From NCBI GenBank assembly GCA_038217425.1, contig JBBQPM010000046.1, positions 1 through 41,081 of the forward strand: a stretch of DNA of 41,081 nucleotides. The letters are read 5' to 3'. Source of the DNA: JAIEPT01 sp038217425 (GTDB lineage: Bacteria; Planctomycetota; Planctomycetia; Gemmatales; Gemmataceae). Of this stretch, positions 14,679 through 22,035 are shown one piece after another. The translations under genes were made by a program, and so were the position numbers. Each line of letters begins with the position of its first letter. Position 1 is the stretch's first letter. The notes under the pieces were generated by a model that was not told the DNA's origin, searched no databases, and saw only the letters and a list, made by a program, of their open reading frames with translations.

Positions 14679-16670
14679 CTACCTTTTTACCGCCACAAAC
14701 CGCACCGCGTCCGCGATCACGAAGCCGTTGGCCCCCTCCGTGCGGATCGTTACGCTGCCCGCGGTTCCTGCCGTGAAACTGCCGGTGAAGACCTTCTTCC
14801 AGTCGCCGCCCTGCTTCTGGTTAACCGTCAGCCTCGACACGCCATCGGCATGCACGATCTCTACCGGCACGTTCGTCGCCCGGTTCGCGTTCGGCGGCCA
14901 AATCATGTAGACCTCGTACGTGCCCGCCGCGGGGAAGTTCGGCGTGAACGTCGCGCTCTTTTTGCCCTGCCCCATGTTGCCGTCGTGTAAGTAGTCCGTG
15001 CCGACGATGGGGCCGTTGACGCCGCTGCTGGCCCATTCGCCCACGAGCTTGGCCTGCGGGTTGTCGACCACGATGCCGTCCACCTTCTTCGGGTCGATGA
15101 GTTTGACGTTGCCCGTGCCGCTGACGGGGCCCTTCCATTCCAGCATCTGCTTGTCGGCCAGCAACTTCTCCTTGAGCTTGGCGTACGGCACCTTCTGCAC
15201 GCTCACGTTCATGTCGATCGCCATCGATGCGGCCGTGCCCGACGCCTGGCCCAGGATCATGAAGACCGGCTCCATGCGGATCGAACCGTACGCGATGTGC
15301 GACGACGAGAGCGATACCGGCACGAAGAGGTTGGCGCATTCGCTCTCCTTCGGCACGATGCTGCGGTAACTCACCGGGTACGGCTTCGGGCAGCCAATCT
15401 GCACGTCGCCTTCGTTGCGAACTTTGCCGTCGATCACGACGCGCTGGCAGTTGTGCGAATCCATGTTGTAGCTTGCCAGGCCGACCGAATCCTCGGCCAC
15501 GCGCTGGCTGCGGCAGTTCTGCTCCGTCATCACGTAATCGGAGACGAGGCGCCGGCCTTCGCGGACGTAGATCTCGTGCGGCCAACCTTCAGTTTCGGGG
15601 AACTCGCCCTTGGTCAGCCCCCATTCGCGCACGCGTTTTTGGTACTGCGGCGGCACTTCGGGGTCGTTGGTCCAGAACCACATCAGGCCTTGCTGGTAGT
15701 TGACGTGGTCCTGAAAGATTTTCTCGCGGGTGGCGTAATCGCCCTCGGGCCAGGCATAGTTGGCGCCGATGTGATCGGTCGAGAAGCCGCCTTGATTGTT
15801 CGAATCGCCGACGTGCAGTTGCAGCGGGATCGGCGGATTCAGCTTGAGATAGCGGAGCAGCAGTTCGTATTTCGTGCGGTCGTAGTTTTTCGGCTTGGGG
15901 AACGCCAGGCGATCCGGGGCGTTCGAGAAGAACATGCGGAAATTGTAAGCTTGCAGCTTCTTGTCGCCCTCGCCGGTCTTGCCCGGGTTCTCGCCCGAGA
16001 TGCCCCAGAGGAGGCCGCTCTTGGGGTCGCCGGGGATCTTGTAGGGGTCGGTGGGAATGACGAAGTTGTGTTCGTTGCGGAACTGCACGCCGTTCAGGGT
16101 TTCATCGTAGACGGAATTCGCCTCTCGGCCCACGTGGAAGGAGACGCCCGCCTTGGCGAAGAGGTCGCCTTCGTAGCTGGCGTCGGCGAAGATCTTGGCG
16201 GTGAAGGTGACGCCGTTTTCGGTGGTGATCGACTCGATGCGGTTGCCGACCTTCTTGACGTCCTTGAGGCGATGCTCGAAGTAGATGGGGACATTGGCTT
16301 CCTTGAGGAAGGCGAGGAAGGTCTTCTCGGCGTCGCTCGGTTTGAAGCCGCGTTGTTTGCCGACGCGGGTGAGAAATTCCTGGGCGATGCCAGCGATGGA
16401 ATCGCCGCGGCCGAGATCGACGGCCGAGAGTCCGCCGGAGGTCATGCCGCCGACATGTTTGCGGAAGACGACGAGGACGGCTTTCTTGCCCATGCGGGAT
16501 GCCTGGACGGCCATCATGACGCCGCCGGGGGTGCCGCCGTAGACGCAGACGTCGGCCTCGACGGACTTGTGAGCGGCCTCGGGGACGGGGTAGTAATGCT
16601 TGAGAGCGGGAGCGCCTTCCTGGGCGACGAGAGTGGCGGGGAGCAGGAGAAGGATTAGGAAAGTTCGCAT
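14679..16670 (-). CDS. Secreted FAD-dependent oxidoreductase with golvesin-like C-terminal domain
   Basis: The 663-aa protein has a short signal peptide (MRTFLILLLLPATLVAQ). The FAD-binding Rossmann motif VCVYGGTPGGVMMAVQASRMGK is at about residues 41-65 and belongs to the FAD_oxidored family (PF12831). The middle contains conserved stretches such as FADASYEGDLFAKAGV and GSIRMEPVFMILGQASG. The last ~130 residues (VGEWASSGVNG to AVRFVAVKR) form a golvesin/xanthan-lyase-like beta-sandwich that probably binds carbohydrate or cell-surface material. Such proteins are numerous in planctomycetes and are thought to oxidise sugars or polymers outside the cytoplasm; the substrate is unknown. It is 14 bp downstream of an SGNH hydrolase gene, so the two are likely co-transcribed. 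Confidence 0.9.
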   Translation of the reverse strand: MRTFLILLLLPATLVAQEGAPALKHYYPVPEAAHKSVEADVCVYGGTPGGVMMAVQASRMGKKAVLVVFRKHVGGMTSGGLSAVDLGRGDSIAGIAQEFLTRVGKQRGFKPSDAEKTFLAFLKEANVPIYFEHRLKDVKKVGNRIESITTENGVTFTAKIFADASYEGDLFAKAGVSFHVGREANSVYDETLNGVQFRNEHNFVIPTDPYKIPGDPKSGLLWGISGENPGKTGEGDKKLQAYNFRMFFSNAPDRLAFPKPKNYDRTKYELLLRYLKLNPPIPLQLHVGDSNNQGGFSTDHIGANYAWPEGDYATREKIFQDHVNYQQGLMWFWTNDPEVPPQYQKRVREWGLTKGEFPETEGWPHEIYVREGRRLVSDYVMTEQNCRSQRVAEDSVGLASYNMDSHNCQRVVIDGKVRNEGDVQIGCPKPYPVSYRSIVPKESECANLFVPVSLSSSHIAYGSIRMEPVFMILGQASGTAASMAIDMNVSVQKVPYAKLKEKLLADKQMLEWKGPVSGTGNVKLIDPKKVDGIVVDNPQAKLVGEWASSGVNGPIVGTDYLHDGNMGQGKKSATFTPNFPAAGTYEVYMIWPPNANRATNVPVEIVHADGVSRLTVNQKQGGDWKKVFTGSFTAGTAGSVTIRTEGANGFVIADAVRFVAVKR

Positions 16671-16684
16671 GGGGGGCCTCGGGG

Positions 16685-17875
16685 TTACTTGGCAGGGTTG
16701 ACGTAAATTGTAATTTGCATGTCCTTGATGCCGTCTTGTACTACGCGACGCCGAGCCCGTATTTTGAAGGCCGAGTATTCTTCATACCTCACGCCAGGAC
16801 GAGTGTGGGCCACCGTCTTTAGCCAATGATCGCGCGTCATCTCTTGATTTTTCTGAGCGGCATACAAGAGATCTTTGCTTGCAGTGTTGACCCACGAGTC
16901 ACGGGTGGGTTCCAAGGTAATCCCGGCGGCTAGCTCCTCATGGGTGTACTTCCCGACGACTTTGCTCATGGATACGGCGTACGTACCCGAGGGCAGGTTC
17001 TTCACCTTGAGGATCGGCTTGAAGGCCCAATCGCCAAGAACATCGATAAGGAGCGGAAGCCATTTTTCGTCCCAGGGCATTCGACTCGGGAGTTGAACTT
17101 TCGTGGCACCGTCGAGCACAATTTCGGCCGAGGTTTTCGGGGCGCGAAGCTCCTTCAGAATCGCATGCGCGATGAGCGCGTGGCCCTCAGCGCTGGGATG
17201 GATGCCGTCCTTGGAGACCACGTGGTCGGGCATCGTCTTCCGCATCTCCTTAATGAAGGTCAGAATCGGCGTACGGGCATCGACGACGATTCGCTTCTCG
17301 CCCCGTAGAGTGAGGAGCCACTCGGAATACTTTGCGAGGACGTCGTCGTACTGGGCGTACGGCTTGCGATAACTGAAGTCCTTGGCGTCTGCGGGCTGCG
17401 TGTCCTTCACGAGCTTCGGATCGAACGGTGCCGGCGTCATCAAGATCGGCAGCGCCTTGGCTTTCTCAATCTTGGCGATCAACGACTGAATGCCCTCCTG
17501 ATATTTCTTGAAGCGCTCCCCGGACCACGGATGGTAGATGCCGTCGTTCATGCCGTAGCAGACGAAGACGACGTCGGGTTTGATCTGGGTGAGGGTGCGC
17601 TCGGCGCGTTCGTGGATGTCGGGCCGGGGAAACGGGTGGTCCGTCTCGGTGAGGCCGGTGCAAGTTTCGCTTGGCAGACCGAGGTTGATGAGTTCGACGT
17701 TCCATTTGGGGAACTGCGTCGTCAGGTAGACGTCGAGGTAGGCGACGAATCCCCCGGCATAGGTATTGCTGTCGCCGAGGAAGAGGACTTTTTGACCGTC
17801 CTTGAGGACGAAGTCCTGAGCCGGGAGAATAGGAGCGATGCCGAGGAACAGGGCGAAGGCGAGCAGGGAGCGCAT
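16685..17875 (-). CDS. Secreted SGNH/GDSL hydrolase
   Basis: This 396-aa protein starts at the ATG at 17875, which has GGAGG five bases before it; an upstream ATG at 17902 lacks this. A signal peptide (RSLLAFALFLGIAPILPA) is followed by the SGNH blocks: the nucleophile in VLFLGDSNTYAGG, a glycine further on, the block III asparagine in CYGMNDGIY, and the Asp/His pair in DGIHPSAEGH. Members deacetylate or de-esterify polysaccharides and lipids. The last ~150 residues add a domain not recognised. It precedes the FAD oxidoreductase gene by 14 bp, so both probably act on the same extracellular polymer. Confidence 0.9.
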   Translation of the reverse strand: MRSLLAFALFLGIAPILPAQDFVLKDGQKVLFLGDSNTYAGGFVAYLDVYLTTQFPKWNVELINLGLPSETCTGLTETDHPFPRPDIHERAERTLTQIKPDVVFVCYGMNDGIYHPWSGERFKKYQEGIQSLIAKIEKAKALPILMTPAPFDPKLVKDTQPADAKDFSYRKPYAQYDDVLAKYSEWLLTLRGEKRIVVDARTPILTFIKEMRKTMPDHVVSKDGIHPSAEGHALIAHAILKELRAPKTSAEIVLDGATKVQLPSRMPWDEKWLPLLIDVLGDWAFKPILKVKNLPSGTYAVSMSKVVGKYTHEELAAGITLEPTRDSWVNTASKDLLYAAQKNQEMTRDHWLKTVAHTRPGVRYEEYSAFKIRARRRVVQDGIKDMQITIYVNPAK

Positions 17876-17989
17876 GGGGGCCTCCATGGATGATGGGTTC
17901 AATCGTCAGTATATGGAGGGGCCGCCACGTTCGTGGTTCTTGCCGATTGAAACTTGTGCGTGCGAATTCGTCCGATTTTCGAACCGCGA

Positions 17990-18018
17990 TTGACATTTCG
18001 CCATCTCTTCACGACAAT
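17990..18018 (+). promoter_or_regulatory. Sigma-70-like promoter for rho
   Basis: TTGACA at 17990-17995 is a perfect -35 hexamer. A 17-bp spacer leads to GACAAT at 18013-18018, which matches 4 of 6 bases of the -10 consensus. It is oriented toward rho and would give a leader of about 195 bases. It is the best-looking promoter I found in the window. Confidence 0.55.
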
Positions 18019-18219
18019 GCTGAGGAAGGCTTTAGGCTTTCCCCTTGAGCAAGCGCGCTGCGAAGCCCCTCTTTCCGAGCCCCTGTTGGCTCCGCGACCC
18101 GTGATGCGGGCGCACCCTTGACTTGGCCGCTTTCCCGTAACGACGATGCACCGCGTGCAGCGCCATGAATGCCCATCATACTACCTGTCTTCCTCACCAC
18201 GCCTACGAAGGGACGTGAC
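18019..18219 (+). promoter_or_regulatory. Long C-rich leader of rho
   Basis: Between the predicted promoter and the rho start lie about 200 bases that are visibly rich in C, with CCCC-containing unpaired runs (for example CCCCTTGAGCAAGCGC and CCCCTCTTTCCGAGCCCC) and only weak hairpins. In enterobacteria rho is autoregulated by Rho-dependent termination in its leader, which needs C-rich unstructured RNA. The same may apply here. A frame opening at 18169 runs into rho, but the better-spaced start is at 18220. Confidence 0.4.
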
Positions 18220-19335
18220 ATGCCCTCGGTTGTGACCTCGCATCAAGGCGGCGTTCTGGAACTGCATCCCAAGGGATACGGCTTCCTCAGAATGCCCAAC
18301 AAAAACTACGTCCCCCAGGTGTCCGACCCCTACGTCCCGGCGCCCATGGTCGCGCAGTTCAAACTTCGGCCCGGCCAACTCGTCTCCGGCCCGCTCGTCC
18401 AAGTCCAAAAAGGGGGCACCCGGCTCCATCAAGTCCAGCTGATCGAAGGCCAGGAACCGAAGCTCCTCAAGCAGCGCCGCTTCGAAGAGTTGACGCCGAT
18501 CGATCCGCACGAACGCATCCAGCTCGAGACGGGCGCCGAGCCGATGACCATGCGCGTCATGGATCTCCTCACGCCGATCGGTAAGGGCCAGCGGGGCCTG
18601 ATCGTCGCGCCGCCGCGCACGGGTAAGACGATTCTCCTGCAGCACATCGCCCAGGCGGTGGCCAAGAATCATCCCGAAATGTACCTCATCATGCTCCTCG
18701 TGGACGAACGTCCCGAGGAGGTGACCGAGATGCGCCGCCTGGTGCAGGGCGAAGTCCTGGCCAGCAGTTCCGACAAGGACGCCGGCGCCCACATCCGCGT
18801 CGCCGAACTCGCGCTCGAACGTGCCCGCCGTCTCACCGAGCAGGGCCGTAGCGTCTTCGTGCTGCTCGATAGCCTCACGCGCCTGGCCCGTGCGTACAAC
18901 AAGAACGTCAGCAGCGGCGGCCGAACCATGTCCGGCGGCGTCGACGTCCGCGCCCTGGAACTTCCCAAGAAGTTATTCGGCGCCGCCCGCGTCTTCGAAG
19001 AAGGGGGCTCCCTCACCGTGCTCGGTACCGCCCTCATCGAGACCGGGTCGCGCATGGACGAGGTCATCTTCCAGGAGTTCAAAGGCACCGGCAACATGGA
19101 GGTCGTCCTCGATCGCAAGCTCTCCGACAAGCGCATCTTCCCCGCCATCGACTTGCAGCAATCGGGCACGCGGAAGGAAGAACGCATCTTGAAGCCCGAA
19201 ACACTCGCGCAGGTGAATCTTCTGAGACGCTATCTCTCCGGCATGAAGCCCGAGACGGCGATGGAACTCCTCATCAACCGCATGGGACAGTTTCCGACGA
19301 ACGAAGACTTTCTCGCCAAGTTCCGAGTGCCATGA
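18220..19335 (+). CDS. rho: Transcription termination factor Rho
   Basis: The 371-aa protein is a complete Rho ATPase. Residues 1 to about 90 form the RNA-binding cold-shock-like domain (GVLELHPKGYGFLRMP). The motor domain has the Walker A motif VAPPRTGKTILLQ, Walker B with MLLVDERPEEVTEM, the Q-loop region RTMSGGVDVRALELPKKLFGAAR, and the R-loop region with DRKLSDKRIFPAIDLQQSGTRKEE. Rho is a hexameric RNA helicase that ends transcription. It is shorter than E. coli Rho (419 aa) because the N-terminal helical part is missing; the start ATG has an AAGGGA site about 10 bases before it, and an extended reading from 18169 adds only 17 poorly matching residues. Its stop overlaps the start of the next gene (ATGA), so the two are translationally coupled. 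Confidence 0.97.
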   Translation: MPSVVTSHQGGVLELHPKGYGFLRMPNKNYVPQVSDPYVPAPMVAQFKLRPGQLVSGPLVQVQKGGTRLHQVQLIEGQEPKLLKQRRFEELTPIDPHERIQLETGAEPMTMRVMDLLTPIGKGQRGLIVAPPRTGKTILLQHIAQAVAKNHPEMYLIMLLVDERPEEVTEMRRLVQGEVLASSSDKDAGAHIRVAELALERARRLTEQGRSVFVLLDSLTRLARAYNKNVSSGGRTMSGGVDVRALELPKKLFGAARVFEEGGSLTVLGTALIETGSRMDEVIFQEFKGTGNMEVVLDRKLSDKRIFPAIDLQQSGTRKEERILKPETLAQVNLLRRYLSGMKPETAMELLINRMGQFPTNEDFLAKFRVP

Positions 19336-20549
19336 CGCCACGCGAGTTCGCCATCGCCGTGACCGAGCAGCTTCAGGAAGCGGGCTTCCAGGCTCTCTGG
19401 GCCGGCGGGTGCGTGCGCGACGAAATGCTCGGCCTCGTCCCCAAAGATTACGACGTCGCCACCGACGCCACGCCCGAACAAGTGCAGCGCGTCTTTCGCA
19501 AGACCGTGCCCATCGGCGCCGCGTTCGGCGTGATCCAGGTGTTGGGGCCCAAGACGGATGCTGGCTGGCTGACCATCGAGGTGGCCACGTTTCGCACCGA
19601 CGGCGCGTATTCCGATGGCCGACGGCCTGACGGCGTCGTCTTCGCGTCCCCCAGGGAAGATGCCTTGCGCCGAGATTTCACGATCAACGGCATGTTCTTC
19701 GATCCCGTCCGCAATGAACACTTCGACTACGTCGGCGGCCGAGCCGATCTCGAGGCGAAGGTGCTGCGCGCGATCGGCGATCCCCAGCGGCGCATCGAGG
19801 AAGACAAGCTGCGAATGTTGCGCGCGGTGCGCCTGGCGACGCGTTTTGGCCTGACGATCGACGCCGGCAGCATGGACGCGATTCGCTTGCGGGCGGCCGA
19901 CATTCGCGTCGTCAGCGCCGAGCGGATCGCCGACGAAATGCGCAAGATCCTCATGCACTCCAGTCGCGCGGCGGGCATGCGTCTGCTACGGGACCTGGGT
20001 CTGCTCATCGCGATCTTGCCGGAGGCACTGCACCTCGGCGATTTGCGGACGCTCGCCTTGGCAGTGCTCGATCAATTGCAGGAGCCGACGTTCCCCCTGG
20101 CGCTCGCGGTCTTGCTGCACAGCGTCGGCGTCGAAAGCGCCGAGCAGGTTGCGTTGCGCTGGAAACTCTCCAACGCCGAGCGCGAGCGCGTCGTGTGGCT
20201 CGTCGTGAACCATCAGATTCTCGCGCACGCCAAGACGATGCGGCTGAGCCAGCTCAAGACGATCCTGGCCCATCCCGGCGTCGACGAACTTCTGGAATTG
20301 CACCGCGCCGACGCGATGGCCGGCGGCCGAGACGTGGAGCACGTCGAGCATTGTCGTGGGCTCTTGAGCGTGTGGACGTCCGCGGATCTCGACCCGTTGC
20401 CGCTCTTGACCGGGCACGACTTGATCCGCGCAGGTTTCAAGCCGGGGCCGAGGTTCAAGGCGATGCTTGACGCACTGCGCGAAGGCCAACTCGAGGGGAC
20501 GATCCGCACCGCGCCCGAGGCGTGGGAGTTGATTCATCGGTTGAAATAG
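19332..20549 (+). CDS. CCA tRNA nucleotidyltransferase / poly(A) polymerase family
   Basis: The 405-aa protein belongs to the class II nucleotidyltransferases that act on RNA 3' ends. Its head domain has the GG motif ALWAGGCVRDEMLG, the catalytic acidic pair KDYDVATDATPE (Asp-x-Asp), and FGVIQV and EVATFRTDGAYSDGRRP for nucleotide contacts. The neck follows with RRDFTINGMFFDP and EEDKLRMLRAVRLATRFG. The C-terminal half is helical. Family knowledge does not separate CCA-adding enzymes from poly(A) polymerases by these motifs alone. Overlap with rho by 4 bases implies one transcript, linking RNA-end metabolism and termination. The long helical tail is family-typical. Confidence 0.9.
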   Translation: MTPREFAIAVTEQLQEAGFQALWAGGCVRDEMLGLVPKDYDVATDATPEQVQRVFRKTVPIGAAFGVIQVLGPKTDAGWLTIEVATFRTDGAYSDGRRPDGVVFASPREDALRRDFTINGMFFDPVRNEHFDYVGGRADLEAKVLRAIGDPQRRIEEDKLRMLRAVRLATRFGLTIDAGSMDAIRLRAADIRVVSAERIADEMRKILMHSSRAAGMRLLRDLGLLIAILPEALHLGDLRTLALAVLDQLQEPTFPLALAVLLHSVGVESAEQVALRWKLSNAERERVVWLVVNHQILAHAKTMRLSQLKTILAHPGVDELLELHRADAMAGGRDVEHVEHCRGLLSVWTSADLDPLPLLTGHDLIRAGFKPGPRFKAMLDALREGQLEGTIRTAPEAWELIHRLK

Positions 20550-20562
20550 GTTCGCACGAAAG

Positions 20563-20684
20563 CCCAGGGATGACTATCCCTTGGGAACCCTTGCAACGAC
20601 ATTAGGTTCCACTTCACTCAACTCCAGCACGGTCTTTAACGACGAACCGGCGATGAAGGAGATCGATTCCCCCGCATCGCCGGT
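20563..20684. terminator. Two hairpins between convergent genes
   Basis: CCCAGGGA pairs with TCCCTTGGG (one bulge) at 20563-20585, shortly after the nucleotidyltransferase stop. A perfect 10-bp repeat, ACCGGCGATG (20646-20655) with CATCGCCGGT (20675-20684), lies before the end of the opposite gene. Together they probably stop both transcripts. The second is followed on the plus strand by a T-rich stretch. Confidence 0.5.
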
Positions 20685-20705
20685 ACGCTTTCTCGGCGGT
20701 CTTCT

Positions 20706-21059
20706 TTAGTTTGTCCGAAGCGTGAAGCGGTTAAAGATGCTGCCTCGGTTCTGGATGACGATGGTGAAGTTGCTGGTGTAGTGGGGACGGAAGGCGACCA
20801 TTTCGCGGTCGGTGAGGCCGACGCCGCTGACGATGAGGTTGCCCAGGTGATCGTAGACGAAGATATCCAGATCAGTGTCGCCGTCGCCGATGAACTGGAG
20901 GACCGCCGTCTCGCCGCCGAAGTATCGTTCCACGATGGTCTTGGTTCCGTAGGCGGGAGCGATTTCCCGGTAGACGCCGGCTCCGGTGGTGCTGCCGGCT
21001 TGAGCGGCTCCGGCGACCAGGGCGACCAACAGCGACGCGACGATGGCAAACTTCTTCAT
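20706..21059 (-). CDS. Small secreted protein, 117 aa, PPC-like fold suspected
   Basis: The ATG at 21059 has a GAAGGAG ribosome-binding site. The signal peptide MKKFAIVASLLVALVAGAAQA is clear. The mature part of about 95 residues is beta-rich: ERYFGGETAVLQFIGDGDTDLDIFVYDHLGNLIVS, then NFTIVIQNRGSIFNRFTLRTN. The D-T-D-L-D-I-F-V pattern resembles bacterial pre-peptidase C-terminal (PPC) domains, which help secretion or surface binding, but the match is loose. It is monocistronic on the minus strand and could be an abundant periplasmic or surface protein. Confidence 0.75.
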   Translation of the reverse strand: MKKFAIVASLLVALVAGAAQAGSTTGAGVYREIAPAYGTKTIVERYFGGETAVLQFIGDGDTDLDIFVYDHLGNLIVSGVGLTDREMVAFRPHYTSNFTIVIQNRGSIFNRFTLRTN

Positions 21060-21351
21060 GGCAGACTCCTTCGAGGGGTGTGGGGTTTTGAGTTCTTGTT
21101 GAGCGGTCGTTGCCACTCGTACAATCACTCAACGTCGCCTCGGCCGCCAATCGGACATGAAAATCCGAAATTGTCGCAGAATTCTGCAAAGTCGAATAAT
21201 TCTCGGAAAGAGGCCGTGCCCACAAGCATCTCGGTCCCAAATGTGTTCACTCCCTTCCAAATTCCGTTTGCCGGCCGAGTAGCTGCTGCTGTACACTTCC
21301 CCTACAGGAAAATGTTCGGTCGCGAAAAAGCTTTTATAAGAGGATAAGTCG

Positions 21352-21981
21352 ATGGATTCTTTTGAACTTCCCCCGAAACGGAGCAATACCGACGATCGTT
21401 TTGCCGAGTTGCCGCCAGGCGATCCCAATCAGCATCGGCAACCTGGGGCTCAAGGAGACTTTCGCTACGGTGATCCGAACTCGCCAACAGCGGCGGGTGA
21501 ATACGACTCGGAATGGACTCCTAACATTCGGCTGCCCGACGAAAACCGCGGCGTTGCCGGCTGGTTGTTGTTCTTTTGCATTGTGTTGACCATCCTCAGC
21601 CCAATCGCGACCGTCGTGACCCTCGCGACTGGCATCAAACAAGCCTTACCCATAATGGTTGAATTCCCGGGCTTGCGCAACTTGATGATCATCGACTCTG
21701 TTCTCAGCGTGCTCCTCATGGCTTTCAGCATATATGCCGGGACTGGCCTGTGGAACGTTCGACCGGGAGCAGTCCGCACGGCCAAAACTTACCTTTTGAC
21801 GTTCCTTGCCTACCAAGCCTTGGCGTCATTTTTGCCTTTCACCGCCGGTCTACCAAAGGAAGCGAACGCGGCGATGATGAAACAAGTTACGTCTGATGCA
21901 ATTCGCAGCATGATCTTTTTTGGGGTTTGGTTTTCGTTTTTAAGCGTCTCGAAACGCGTGAAGGCGACATACGAATCGTAA
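21352..21981 (+). CDS. DUF2569-family membrane protein
   Basis: The 209-aa protein has a hydrophilic, Pro/Gly/Asn-rich N-terminus of about 70 residues followed by four predicted membrane helices: VAGWLLFFCIVLTILSPIATVV, LMIIDSVLSVLLMAFSIYAGTGLW, LLTFLAYQALASFLPFTAG and SMIFFGVWFSFLSVS. The GWLLFF start and the final SKRVKATY match the DUF2569 family of unknown function. An AGAGGAT site precedes the ATG. Expression appears independent, with no close plus-strand neighbour. Confidence 0.8.
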   Translation: MDSFELPPKRSNTDDRFAELPPGDPNQHRQPGAQGDFRYGDPNSPTAAGEYDSEWTPNIRLPDENRGVAGWLLFFCIVLTILSPIATVVTLATGIKQALPIMVEFPGLRNLMIIDSVLSVLLMAFSIYAGTGLWNVRPGAVRTAKTYLLTFLAYQALASFLPFTAGLPKEANAAMMKQVTSDAIRSMIFFGVWFSFLSVSKRVKATYES

Positions 21982-22035
21982 AGCTCGATCGGCGACCACT
22001 CTCGTAAAAGTACCCAGCCTGAATGAGAGCCACGC

